Shown here one piece after another: positions 1 through 7,731 of a stretch of DNA of 64,000 bases. Position 1 is the first letter of the stretch. Every line of letters starts with the position of its first letter. A program made the position numbers and the translations under genes. Source of the stretch: Leucobacter chromiireducens subsp. solipictus (lineage in GTDB: Bacteria; Actinomycetota; Actinomycetes; Actinomycetales; Microbacteriaceae); contig NZ_QYAC01000003.1 in assembly GCF_016758195.1 (NCBI RefSeq), positions 310,001 through 374,000 on the forward strand. The letters run 5' to 3'. The notes under the pieces were generated by a model. That model saw only the letters and a list, made by a program, of their open reading frames with translations, ran no database searches and was not told where the DNA came from.

Positions 1-288
1 GGCGGCGCGGAGTGCCGAAATCCCGTGCTGCAGGGCGTGACCGATCCGTTCCCAGGCTCGGGCGTTCGCGAGCGTGTCGCAGGCCTCAAGCACCTCCGGG
101 ATCGAGTGTGTCGTGGGGAAGCCAAAGTTCTGTGCGTGCACGGCAGCAAGGTCGACGCCCCCGGGCACAAACGAGTACATCGGTGCGACGGGGGCCCAGA
201 GCTCACGGAGAAGATTCTGGCGTGCGGATTCGGGTGCCGTAAGAACGGCGCGCATGGTGGTGGCGGTATCGATCACTGAGATGCTCAT
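1..288 (-). CDS. Partial hypothetical protein, C-terminus outside the window
   Basis: An open frame runs leftward from an ATG at 288 to the window edge without a stop, giving 96 visible residues beginning MSISVIDTATTMRAVL. Codon use is GC3-rich like the neighbours, and the peptide looks globular (conserved-looking stretches such as LLRELWAPVAPMYSFVPGG). No signal peptide or membrane segment is visible. I do not recognise the family from this fragment. It is divergent from the Cmx-like exporter gene that starts at 530. Confidence 0.5.
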   Translation of the reverse strand, partial: MSISVIDTATTMRAVLTAPESARQNLLRELWAPVAPMYSFVPGGVDLAAVHAQNFGFPTTHSIPEVLEACDTLANARAWERIGHALQHGISALRAA

Positions 289-529
289 GGAAGGTCACGC
301 TAAACCTTGACGTAACGACAGGGTCAAACAACCCCGTCACTCCAACACGTGCTGCCCTAGACTGAACTGCATGGGGTGTATTGAAACCATTCGCGTGGGG
401 CTATCGGTACGCCGGTAGCCCGAGAGCGGGAAATTCTCCGCGGTGAGCGCAATTGCGTGCCCGGGAATTGTCGCGGTTGCCGGTGGTGCCGAACGGTTCT
501 GATTCGTCACCTCACGGAAAGTTTTTCTC

Positions 530-1711
530 ATGCCAGTCTTGGTATATCTTCTTGCGCTCGCAGTTTTTGCGCAGGGAACTTCGGAGTTCATGCTCGCCGG
601 GTTGCTCCCGGCGATGTCTCGTGAACTCAACGTCTCACTCGGAACGACGGGCCTCCTGACCTCAGGATTCGCAGTGGGAATGGTCGTGGGTGCGCCCACG
701 ATGGCACTGCTCGTGCGGGCTCTCCCCGCGAAGTCTGCGTTGCTCGGGTTTCTGGCCGTGTTCGTGGCCGCACACGTGATCGGAGCCCTCGCGCCAGGCT
801 TTGGCCTGCTGCTCCTCAGCCGAGTCATCGCCGCGGTGGCGAACGCGGGATTCGTCGCCGTCGCGATGTCTGTGATCCCGCGGATTGTGCCTCCACAGCG
901 GCGGGCTCGTGCGCTCGCGGTGATGCTGGGCGGGACCACGCTTGCCCTGATCGCGGGGGTACCGCTGGGCGCGTGGGCGGGGAACCTGTGGGGCTGGCGG
1001 GCAGTCCTGTGGGGCGTTGCCGCGATCTGCCTCCCGGCGCTCGGCGCGCTCAGCTGGCTGGGACGCACGCGGGACCCGCGGCCGCAGGGGGCCACGCCAT
1101 CCCTGCGTCGCGAATTGGCGGCGCTCGGCTCGCCCGAGTTACGACGGATGATTGTGCTCGCGGTGCTGGCAAACGCTGCGGTGTTCTGTTCCTTCACGTA
1201 CCTCGCGGTCGTGGCGGGACGCGCGGCCGGGATCTCCGCAGCACTGATTCCGCTGCTGCTCGCCGGATTTGGGGTGGGTGCGCTGGGCGGAGTGACGCTG
1301 ACGGGCCGATTCGCCGATAAGCATTGGTCGGGGATCTTGAGCGTCGGCTCGATCGTCGCGATTGTGGGGTGGGTCAGTCTTGCGGTGTGGTCGCAGCACG
1401 CGCCCGTGGTATGGGTGGTGAGCGGCGTCATGGGAATGGTGTCGTTTCTTGTCGGCAGTACGCTGATATCCCGGGTGCTCGCCGGCGCCAGCGCTGCACC
1501 GACGCTGGGCGGGGCGTTCTCGACCGCCGCGCTCAACCTGGGGGCCGTAATCGGCCCGATCTTGGGAGGCGTCGCGCTGAGCTTGCTCGGCCCACCGGGG
1601 CCGCTCTGGGCGAGCGCCGTGTGTATGATCGGGGCGGCCGTACTCTGGTGCCGCTCGCCCAAGGATCGGGCAGCACCATCGACCCCCGAGAAAGGGACGC
1701 ACGATGACTGA
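530..1711 (+). CDS. cmx: Cmx/CmlR-like chloramphenicol exporter of the MFS family
   Basis: This 393-residue integral membrane protein probably exports chloramphenicol using the proton gradient. The N-terminus (YLLALAVFAQGTSEFMLAGL) and the segments LTSGFAVGMVVGAP and SRVIAAVANAGFVAVAMS closely resemble the 12-helix Cmx/CmlA-type exporters of corynebacteria and streptomycetes. The C-terminal GSTLISRVLAGASAAPTLGG stretch also fits. The ATG at 530 has the purine-rich sequence ACGGAAAG upstream. The last codons overlap the next gene (ATGACTGA, 1704-1711), so the two are probably translationally coupled. Family assignment is strong; substrate is inferred from resemblance only, and the start could be a few codons off. 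Confidence 0.8.
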   Translation: MPVLVYLLALAVFAQGTSEFMLAGLLPAMSRELNVSLGTTGLLTSGFAVGMVVGAPTMALLVRALPAKSALLGFLAVFVAAHVIGALAPGFGLLLLSRVIAAVANAGFVAVAMSVIPRIVPPQRRARALAVMLGGTTLALIAGVPLGAWAGNLWGWRAVLWGVAAICLPALGALSWLGRTRDPRPQGATPSLRRELAALGSPELRRMIVLAVLANAAVFCSFTYLAVVAGRAAGISAALIPLLLAGFGVGALGGVTLTGRFADKHWSGILSVGSIVAIVGWVSLAVWSQHAPVVWVVSGVMGMVSFLVGSTLISRVLAGASAAPTLGGAFSTAALNLGAVIGPILGGVALSLLGPPGPLWASAVCMIGAAVLWCRSPKDRAAPSTPEKGTHDD

Positions 1712-2105
1712 CTCCACCGCCGACACCGCCCCCGCAGTGGATCCGGACGCCCTGCCACCGTGCCCGGCGTGCGCGAGCGAGTACGCCTACGAATCCGGGG
1801 CGCTGCTCGTGTGCCCCATGTGCGGTCACGAGTGGGTCGCGGGCGGCGCTGCGGACGCGGAACACGAAGCCGAGGACGATCAGATCCGCGACGCGGTGGG
1901 CAATACCCTCACGGACGGCGACACGGTGACGCTCGTGAAAACCGTGAAGGTGTCGGGTGCGGGTGGTGGCAGCATCAAGGTCGGCACCAAGGTGACCGGG
2001 ATCCGTCTGGTGCCGGGCGCGGCTGACGGCCACGATATCGACGCACGGGTCCCGGGTTTCGGCAAGATGAAGCTGAAGTCGAGCGTGGTGAAGCGCGCTG
2101 GCTAA
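1704..2105 (+). CDS. PhnA/YjdM-family zinc-ribbon protein
   Basis: This 133-residue soluble protein has an N-terminal zinc ribbon with Cys20-x2-Cys23 and Cys37-x2-Cys40, followed by the small beta-rich PhnA/YjdM domain (IRDAVGNTLTDGDTVTLVKT and later GFGKMKLKSSVVKR). The family was named for alkylphosphonate utilisation, but its biochemical role is unclear; despite the name it is not part of the C-P lyase. Its start codon lies inside the end of the exporter gene (8-nt overlap), with GAAAGGGACG as a possible ribosome binding site. An acidic linker of about 20 residues separates the ribbon and the C-terminal domain. Confidence 0.85.
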   Translation: MTDSTADTAPAVDPDALPPCPACASEYAYESGALLVCPMCGHEWVAGGAADAEHEAEDDQIRDAVGNTLTDGDTVTLVKTVKVSGAGGGSIKVGTKVTGIRLVPGAADGHDIDARVPGFGKMKLKSSVVKRAG

Positions 2106-2203
2106 TCCTCGGCACATTTGGGGGTGACCTGCGGGGTGTCCCGGGTGCATACTGTGTGCACACGGGGCGATGGCGTTCCCGTCTGAGCGTCAAAGGAGTT
2201 CCC

Positions 2204-2632
2204 ATGACCCACTCACTCGCAAGCTACATTTCGCTGGACGGCACCACCGGTGACGCGATGACCCACTGGCACGAGGTGTTGGGCGGTGAACTCGAGATCC
2301 TGCGCTACGGCGATATGCAGCTCGAGGGTATGCCGTTCGAACCGGATCCGCAGGCCGTGGCCCACGCCACCTTGACGCTCCCCGCGGGCGTCATCGCGGG
2401 CGGAGATTCGATGGACCCCGGCACCGACTACCCGGTGCGGGGCACTGCCTACTCGCTGCTCTACACGACCGACACCCCTGATGAGGCCCGGGGCTTCATC
2501 GAGGCTTTTGTCGCCGGTGGCGGCACCGTGGGGATGCCGTTCGAGGAGGCCCCGTGGGGCGACTGGTACGGCCAGGTGTTTGATCGCTACGGCGTGATGT
2601 GGTCGTTCTCCTGCCCCGTTGCGCGCGGGTGA
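2204..2632 (+). CDS. VOC-family protein (PhnB/3-demethylubiquinone methyltransferase-like)
   Basis: This 142-residue protein has the PhnB-like glyoxalase/bleomycin-resistance (VOC) fold. It starts with a beta strand and the sequence DGTTGDAMTHWHEVLGGE, and ends with FEEAPWGDWYGQVFDRYGVM, a pattern typical of the family. The ATG at 2204 was chosen over an upstream in-frame ATG because AAAGGAG sits 6 nt before it. VOC members bind a metal and a small substrate, but no substrate can be named. It lies between a PhnA-like gene and a DUF4287-like gene, a combination of small cytoplasmic proteins with no evident pathway. Confidence 0.85.
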   Translation: MTHSLASYISLDGTTGDAMTHWHEVLGGELEILRYGDMQLEGMPFEPDPQAVAHATLTLPAGVIAGGDSMDPGTDYPVRGTAYSLLYTTDTPDEARGFIEAFVAGGGTVGMPFEEAPWGDWYGQVFDRYGVMWSFSCPVARG

Positions 2633-2684
2633 GCTGCGCAGCCGCGGAGCCGACGACCCCGAACCCGACCAGCGAGGAGATCAC

Positions 2685-2894
2685 ATGACCGAGACCGTCA
2701 CGGGACCGAAGTCCTATTTCCCGTCGATCGAAGCGAAGTACGGCAAGACCATTGAGGAGTGGATCGCTGCGTTGCGCCCGCTGGCCGGCCAGAAACACAT
2801 GGAGCAGGTCGCATTTCTGAAGGAGCAGGGAATGGGACACGGCCACGCGAATGCGCTGGTGCATGTGTACCGGGCGGAGCACGACGGAGCGTAG
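2685..2894 (+). CDS. DUF4287-like small protein
   Basis: This 69-residue soluble protein has the pattern of the DUF4287 family: YFPSIEAKYGKTIEEWIAAL followed by a helix and a short MGHGHANALVHVYRAEH motif. The function of the family is not known. The ATG at 2685 was chosen over an in-frame start 66 nt upstream because CGAGGAGA lies just before it and the family usually begins at this point. It follows the VOC gene by 52 bp and probably shares its transcript. Confidence 0.8.
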   Translation: MTETVTGPKSYFPSIEAKYGKTIEEWIAALRPLAGQKHMEQVAFLKEQGMGHGHANALVHVYRAEHDGA

Positions 2895-2901
2895 CTCGCC
2901 T

Positions 2902-2940
2902 CGCAGGCTGCGCCGGATCAGCGTCCGCGCGCAGCCTGCG
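2902..2940. terminator. GC-rich hairpin between convergent genes
   Basis: A perfect 12-bp inverted repeat (CGCAGGCTGCGC / GCGCAGCCTGCG) with a 15-nt loop lies between the DUF4287-like gene and the convergent aminotransferase gene. There is no T-tract on either side, so it may act as a bidirectional structural terminator or mRNA end stabiliser. Confidence 0.5.
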
Positions 2941-2963
2941 CCGCCATGGTGACGAGCGCCGCG

Positions 2964-4121
2964 CTACTCCGCAGGAGCGTCGGCCGCGTGCGCTTCGAAC
3001 GCGCGCACCACGGCGTCCTCCGCCTCGCGCTCACCCACGGTGACGCGAAGGCCCTCACCCGGGAACGCCCGGATCGAGACGCCCTCGTCCGCGCACGCCT
3101 GTTCGAGGGCGAGGGTGGCGTCCCCCGATTCGACCCACACGAAGTTTGCCCCGCTCACGGGGACGCGATGCCCGCGTTCGCGCAGCGCAGCGCTCAGCCG
3201 AGATCGTCCCGTGCGCACGGTGTCGACGATCGCGTCGAGGTGCGCCTCGTCCGCCCAGGCGGCCCGCGCGGCGGCCTCCGAGATGCGGCTGAGTCCGAAC
3301 GGTGGGGAAGCGGCGCGCACGGTGTTCGCGATGTCCTCCGAGGCGAGCATGTACCCGGCTCGCGCCCCGGCCAGGCCATACGCTTTCGAGAATGTCCGGA
3401 GTACCACCAGGTTGGGGTACTGGGCGAGCAGGGGGACGCCGTCGACGCCGGAGTCGCCAAATTCCCGGTACGCCTCGTCGAGCACCACGAGGACATGACG
3501 GGGGACGCTGTCGAGGAACGCCGTGAGCCGCTCGGGTGTCACCTCGGTTCCCGTGGGGTTGTTCGGGTTGCACACGATGATGGCGGCGGTGTTCGGGGTG
3601 ATCGCCGCGAGCATCGCGTCGAGGTCGTGCCCCTGCGTGTCATCGAGCGGCACGTGCACCGGTTCCCCGCCGGCCACGCCGATCAGGATCGGGTATGCCT
3701 CGTAGCTGCGCCAGGCGAGCACGACCTCTTGGCCGGGATTCGTGTAGCTCAGCAGGGTGTACTGCAGGATCGGGTTTGAGCCCCCGCCGGTGACGACCTG
3801 TGCGGGGCTGAGCCCGAGGCGGGCGGCGATGTCCGCCGCGAGGAGATCCCCCGACACCGTGGGGTAGCGGTTCGACTGCGCGGCGGCCTCGGTGACGGCG
3901 GCGACGACGCCGGGGGAGGGGGCCACGGGTGATTCGTTTGACGAGGCCCGCCACCGCACCCGCCCGGCGACCGCTGACTGGCTGTAGTGGGGGAGGTGCC
4001 TGATTGCGGCGCGAGCGGTGGGCGCGGCCGTCAGTTGTGAGGTGGTCGAGTGCTCCATGTCGGCTCCAAATCGCTCGGGTGCATCGGTACGGCGGTGGAC
4101 GTCAGTGATCGGGTGGGTCAT
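2964..4121 (-). CDS. HisC-like PLP aminotransferase (histidinol-phosphate / aromatic type)
   Basis: This 385-residue fold-type-I aminotransferase transfers an amino group to a 2-oxo acid, using PLP. Visible cofactor residues are the Schiff-base lysine Lys246 (LRTFSKAYGL), Asp215-x2-Tyr218 (VVLDEAY), Asn185 (CNPNNPTG) and Arg254 (GARAGY). The pattern matches HisC and the actinobacterial aromatic aminotransferase Pat. No his genes are nearby, which favours a catabolic or aromatic role. Its first ATG overlaps the stop of the upstream oxidase gene (TCAT on the plus strand), so translation is probably coupled. An alternative internal start is Met22 (MEHSTTSQ), preceded by GGAGCCGAC. Confidence 0.85.
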   Translation of the reverse strand: MTHPITDVHRRTDAPERFGADMEHSTTSQLTAAPTARAAIRHLPHYSQSAVAGRVRWRASSNESPVAPSPGVVAAVTEAAAQSNRYPTVSGDLLAADIAARLGLSPAQVVTGGGSNPILQYTLLSYTNPGQEVVLAWRSYEAYPILIGVAGGEPVHVPLDDTQGHDLDAMLAAITPNTAAIIVCNPNNPTGTEVTPERLTAFLDSVPRHVLVVLDEAYREFGDSGVDGVPLLAQYPNLVVLRTFSKAYGLAGARAGYMLASEDIANTVRAASPPFGLSRISEAAARAAWADEAHLDAIVDTVRTGRSRLSAALRERGHRVPVSGANFVWVESGDATLALEQACADEGVSIRAFPGEGLRVTVGEREAEDAVVRAFEAHAADAPAE

Positions 4122-5431
4122 GGGGCGGTGCCCATGCGAGGTGTGACGGTGATCGGGGCGGTGGATCCCGCACGCCGCTGCACCAGGGAAGCGCCGTGCG
4201 CGCGAAGTTCTTCGATCGAGGTGACACCGAGCAACTGCATGGCGCGGCGCAGCTCGGTGGTGAGGAGCGATCCCACGCGGGCAACGCCCGCTTCCCCCGC
4301 CGCCACCAGGCCCCAGAGATATGCGCGCCCCACAAACACCGCGTCCGCGCCGAGCGCGATGGCAACGGCGATGTCGTCCCCGTGACTGAAGCCGGAGTCC
4401 ACGAACACGCTGAAGTCCTCCCCCACGGCGGCGCGCACCGGCGCGACGAGATCGATCGGCGCCACCGTGCGATCCAGCTGCCGGCCGCCGTGGTTGGAGA
4501 GGTGGACGCCGTCGACGCCGAGCTCGTGCGCTCGCACCGCGTCGTCCGGGCTGAGCGGCCCTTTCAGCACGAGCGTGCCGGACCAGCGCTCGCGAATGTC
4601 TGCGATATCGTCCCAGGTGACCGCGGGATCAAACTGTTGCGAGATGTTCTCGATCGTGAACCCGTGGGGTTCGTCGGATCCGGTGGTGCCGCCGGACACG
4701 TTGGCAAATTCGAGGGCGGGGCTGCGGAGCATCCCCATCCAGTAGTTCGGCTTGAGGCCGATATCGAACACGCTGCCGGGGGTGAGCTGCGGCGGAATCG
4801 TGAATCCGTTGCGGACGTCCCGCACGCGCATCCCCGATACCGCGGTGTCGATCGCGACTTCGAGCACCCGGTAGCCGGTGTCGGCGGCGCGTCGGATCAG
4901 CTCGTGTGTGACGCGCCGATCCTTCCACACGTAGAGCTGGAACCAGCGATCGGCGTCGGCCGCCCCGGGAGCGATCGCGAGATCTTCGAGCGCGGTCGTG
5001 GCCATGGTGGAGAGCACGTAGGGCAGGCCGCACCGGCCCGCGGCAGCGGCAACCGCGGGCTCGCCGAGGGGCGAGATCATGCGGGTGTAGCCGGTGGGCG
5101 CAAAGCCAATGGGGGCGGCCGCGGGATGGCCCAGGATCGTGGTCTCGGTGGAGGTCTCGGTGACGTCGACCAGGGCTCGGGGATGGAACTGCCACTCCCG
5201 GATCGCGCGCGCATTGCCGCGCAGGCTGTGCTCTTCGTTGGCACCCCCATCGACGTAGTCGAAGACGGACCGGGGGAGCCGACGTCGCGCGATGCGCCGC
5301 AATTCGGCAACCGTATGTGCCGCCGCGAGTCGTCGCCGTTCCCCGTTCAGGGGCGGCAGCGTGAGATTCAGGAGCGCGAGGGCTTCGCCCGGCCTCATCG
5401 CGATGCCCCGGTCACGCAGGCGAACGGACAC
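4118..5431 (-). CDS. FMN-dependent alpha-hydroxy-acid oxidase/dehydrogenase
   Basis: This 437-residue TIM-barrel flavoprotein belongs to the lactate/glycolate/mandelate oxidase family, which oxidises an L-2-hydroxy acid to the 2-oxo acid. It shows Tyr59 (FDYVDGGANEE), the FMN loop APIGFAPTGYTR, Lys290 (LVLKG), catalytic His314 and Arg317 (LSNHGGRQLD), and the phosphate-binding SGFSHG and GADAVFVGR segments. Lactate, mandelate and related acids are all possible substrates. It overlaps the aminotransferase gene, so a hydroxy acid to oxo acid to amino acid (or reverse) route is a reasonable inference. The GTG at 5431 is the furthest start; ATG 5398 (MRPGEALALL) is an alternative and neither has a strong ribosome binding site. 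Confidence 0.85.
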   Translation of the reverse strand: MSVRLRDRGIAMRPGEALALLNLTLPPLNGERRRLAAAHTVAELRRIARRRLPRSVFDYVDGGANEEHSLRGNARAIREWQFHPRALVDVTETSTETTILGHPAAAPIGFAPTGYTRMISPLGEPAVAAAAGRCGLPYVLSTMATTALEDLAIAPGAADADRWFQLYVWKDRRVTHELIRRAADTGYRVLEVAIDTAVSGMRVRDVRNGFTIPPQLTPGSVFDIGLKPNYWMGMLRSPALEFANVSGGTTGSDEPHGFTIENISQQFDPAVTWDDIADIRERWSGTLVLKGPLSPDDAVRAHELGVDGVHLSNHGGRQLDRTVAPIDLVAPVRAAVGEDFSVFVDSGFSHGDDIAVAIALGADAVFVGRAYLWGLVAAGEAGVARVGSLLTTELRRAMQLLGVTSIEELRAHGASLVQRRAGSTAPITVTPRMGTAP

Positions 5432-5586
5432 CCCTGGGCCGGGGTCGGGCAGAGAAAATGAAACGACGGTGTTTCCATGCTTCGATCACATCGCATCTTG
5501 CCGGCGGACGGGACAGCCCACGCCGAGTTTCGTCCGGGATCCCAGACGGCAGGCGCGGGTGAGTCGGTCTCGGCGATGCCGCCTGG

Positions 5587-5654
5587 TGCGGAGGCCTCAG
5601 GTGTCTGGTGCGGAGGCCTCAGGTGTCTGGCTGCGGAGGCCTCAGGTGTCCGGC
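5587..5654. repeat. Three tandem 22-23-bp repeats across the iclR stop
   Basis: Three near-identical copies of TGCGGAGGCCTCAGGTGTCT plus GG(C) occupy 5587-5608, 5609-5631 and 5632-5654. The third covers the stop codon of the leftward iclR gene. Unit lengths of 22, 23 and 23 bp mean the copies do not keep a common reading frame. Confidence 0.85.
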
Positions 5655-6487
5655 TGCGCCTCTGGCATCGTTTCTGGGGTGGCCGCTGACACCGCGTCCG
5701 GCACGCCCGCGGGGATCCCCGCACCGATCCGTCGCCCCAGTTCCTCGGCCGCGGTGCGCGCGAGCGCCGCGTAGGCCTCCTCCTGTGCGGCGTCGATCCG
5801 CCAACTCAGATACGAGATGCCCACGGCCGCAACGGGGGTGCCCAGGTGATCGATCACGGGACACGCGACGGTGGCGATATGCTCCTCGACGAGCTCAATC
5901 TCCACCCCGTAGCCGCGCGCCCGCGTGCGATCCAGCTCCTCGTGCAATTGCCGCCGGTTCTCCACGACCTGCCGGTCGGTGAGTGAGGGGAAGACGCCCT
6001 TGCCGGTGAACAGTGCGTCGACCTGATCCCGCGACATGGCCGCGAGCATCGCCAGGCCGCTCGCGGTCGCGTGCGACGGCAAACGGACCCCGACGCGCGC
6101 CACGATGCTGGGGCGGTGCGGGGCACGCTCGGTGGCGACGTAGTAGATGTCACGGCCGTCCAGGATGGCGAGCTGGGCGTTCTCACGGGTGGTGTCGACC
6201 AAACGCTCGATGATCGGTTTCCCCACGCGCGCGAGCGGATCCTGTCGGTTATACGCGAACGCCAGCTCGGCGGCGCGCACGCCGAGGCCGAACAACCGCT
6301 CCTCGGGGAAGTGCACGACGAAGCCCTCTTCCCGCAGCACCGCCAGCAGCTGGTACACCGAGGAGCGCGGCAGCCCGAGCGCCTGGCTGATCGCCGCGGC
6401 ACCCACGGGGCCGCGGCGACTCGCAAGGTGCGAGAGCACCTGCAGCGTGTGGCGCGCGGCAGGTGCTCTCGACGACTGACTGTCCAT
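5642..6487 (-). CDS. IclR-family transcriptional regulator
   Basis: This 281-residue regulator has an N-terminal winged helix-turn-helix (AISQALGLPRSSVYQLLAVL, about residues 30-55) and the C-terminal IclR effector domain (ENAQLAILDGRDIYYV and ATASGLAMLAAMS). The start ATG at 6487 was chosen because the protein then begins a few residues before the HTH; the open frame extends further upstream but that sequence is Arg/Ala-rich non-coding type. It sits 26 bp downstream of the CoA-transferase gene on the same strand. It therefore probably controls the CoA-transferase and acyl-CoA dehydrogenase genes in response to their substrate. The C-terminus runs into the tandem repeats. Confidence 0.85.
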   Translation of the reverse strand: MDSQSSRAPAARHTLQVLSHLASRRGPVGAAAISQALGLPRSSVYQLLAVLREEGFVVHFPEERLFGLGVRAAELAFAYNRQDPLARVGKPIIERLVDTTRENAQLAILDGRDIYYVATERAPHRPSIVARVGVRLPSHATASGLAMLAAMSRDQVDALFTGKGVFPSLTDRQVVENRRQLHEELDRTRARGYGVEIELVEEHIATVACPVIDHLGTPVAAVGISYLSWRIDAAQEEAYAALARTAAEELGRRIGAGIPAGVPDAVSAATPETMPEAQPDT

Positions 6488-6513
6488 AGGTGGCCAGGAT
6501 AGCGGGGGCGCAG

Positions 6514-7701
6514 CTACCGTGCGCTCGCCGCAGCTTCGGCTGCCGCGGCGGCGGGGGCCGCCTCCGCGAGCCACCCGGGGATGAGGTGGTTGTGTTCCCC
6601 GAGCTGCGGGGCCGGCGACGGGGGGACCGAGCCGCGCAGCCGGAGCGGGGAAGCGAGCGTCTGGAAACCATCGGATTCCACCGCGACCACGCCGCGGTGC
6701 CGGGCGTGCTCGCTCGTGAGCGCCTCGCGCACGTTCGCCACGCGCGCGGTGGGCACCCCGTGCTGCTGGAGGCGCTGCACGGCCTCGTCCGCGGTGAACG
6801 GCGCGAGCGCCCCCTCGATCGCGGCCCGCATCTCGTCGCGGTGGTCGTACCGCGCGTCGTAGTCGTGGAACCGCGGATCGGTGAGCCACTCGGGTTGGTC
6901 GAGCGCCGCCGCGAGCTTCTCGAACAATCGGTCGTTCGAAACGGCGACCACGACGGGACCGTCCGATGCCGCGTAGGTGCTAAACGGGACGGTGAGCGCG
7001 TGATCGTTGCCGACGGCGGTGGGCACGTCGGGTTCGTGGAGCGCGCGCATGCCGACCGACTCCAGCACCGAAATGAGGCTGTCCAACATGCTGAGATCGA
7101 CGTGCTGGCCGAGCCCGGTCTGGTGGCGTTCCTGCAGCGCGGCGAGCGCGCCGATGGCCCCGTAGAGGCCGGGGATGAGGTCGCCCAGGCTGATCCCGAT
7201 CCGCGTGCCCTGGCCTCCAGGCCAGCCGGTGACCGACATGAGCCCGCTCATCGCCTGGGCGACGAGGTCGTACGCGGGTGCCTGACTGAGGGGGCCCTCC
7301 TGGCCAAAGCCGCTGATGGAGACGGCCACGAGCCGCGGATTGATCTCCCGGAGCGAGGCGACGGAGAGCCCGAGCCGCTCCAGCACCCCCGGTCGGAAGT
7401 TCTCGATCAACACATCGCTGCGTCGCACGAGCTCGATCAGGGTGTCGCGCTGCTCCGGCTGTTTCAGGTCGAGGGTGATGCCCACCTTTGACCGGTTGAA
7501 CAGGCGGTAGTACCCGGAATCGTCACCGATGGTCGGCCCGAAGAACCGGGAGTCGTCGCCGCCGGGGCTCTCGACCTTGATCACCTCGGCTCCGAGGTCG
7601 GCAAGGATCATGGCGCAGAACGGGCCCGCGAGGACCCGGGAGAGGTCGAGGACACGGATGCCCTCGAGCGAGCGGGGCGGGGTCTGGGATGCGGAGGTCA
7701 T
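6514..7701 (-). CDS. CaiB/BaiF-family CoA-transferase
   Basis: This 395-residue family III CoA-transferase moves CoA between two carboxylic acids through an aspartyl-CoA intermediate. The nucleophile is probably Asp145 (APAYDLVAQAMSGLMS). The N-terminal LEGIRVLDLSRVLAGPF and NFRPGVLERLGL stretches are typical. It lies next to an acyl-CoA dehydrogenase resembling glutaryl-CoA dehydrogenase; the pairing recalls the gcdH-gcdG arrangement in which the transferase makes glutaryl-CoA from glutarate. That substrate is inference. The ATG at 7701 is followed 30 bp upstream by the dehydrogenase stop, with GAAAGGACT as a ribosome binding site. The C-terminal 20 residues are Ala-rich. Confidence 0.88.
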   Translation of the reverse strand: MTSASQTPPRSLEGIRVLDLSRVLAGPFCAMILADLGAEVIKVESPGGDDSRFFGPTIGDDSGYYRLFNRSKVGITLDLKQPEQRDTLIELVRRSDVLIENFRPGVLERLGLSVASLREINPRLVAVSISGFGQEGPLSQAPAYDLVAQAMSGLMSVTGWPGGQGTRIGISLGDLIPGLYGAIGALAALQERHQTGLGQHVDLSMLDSLISVLESVGMRALHEPDVPTAVGNDHALTVPFSTYAASDGPVVVAVSNDRLFEKLAAALDQPEWLTDPRFHDYDARYDHRDEMRAAIEGALAPFTADEAVQRLQQHGVPTARVANVREALTSEHARHRGVVAVESDGFQTLASPLRLRGSVPPSPAPQLGEHNHLIPGWLAEAAPAAAAAEAAASAR

Positions 7702-7731
7702 GAGACAGTCCTTTCGCAGTCGGGCCGAGGC

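Noticed and set aside
337-1758. Long minus-strand frame opposite the exporter gene
   Set aside because: It is Arg/Pro/Ser/Thr-rich without motif, typical of the antisense of GC-rich genes, and the plus-strand protein is a clear family member.
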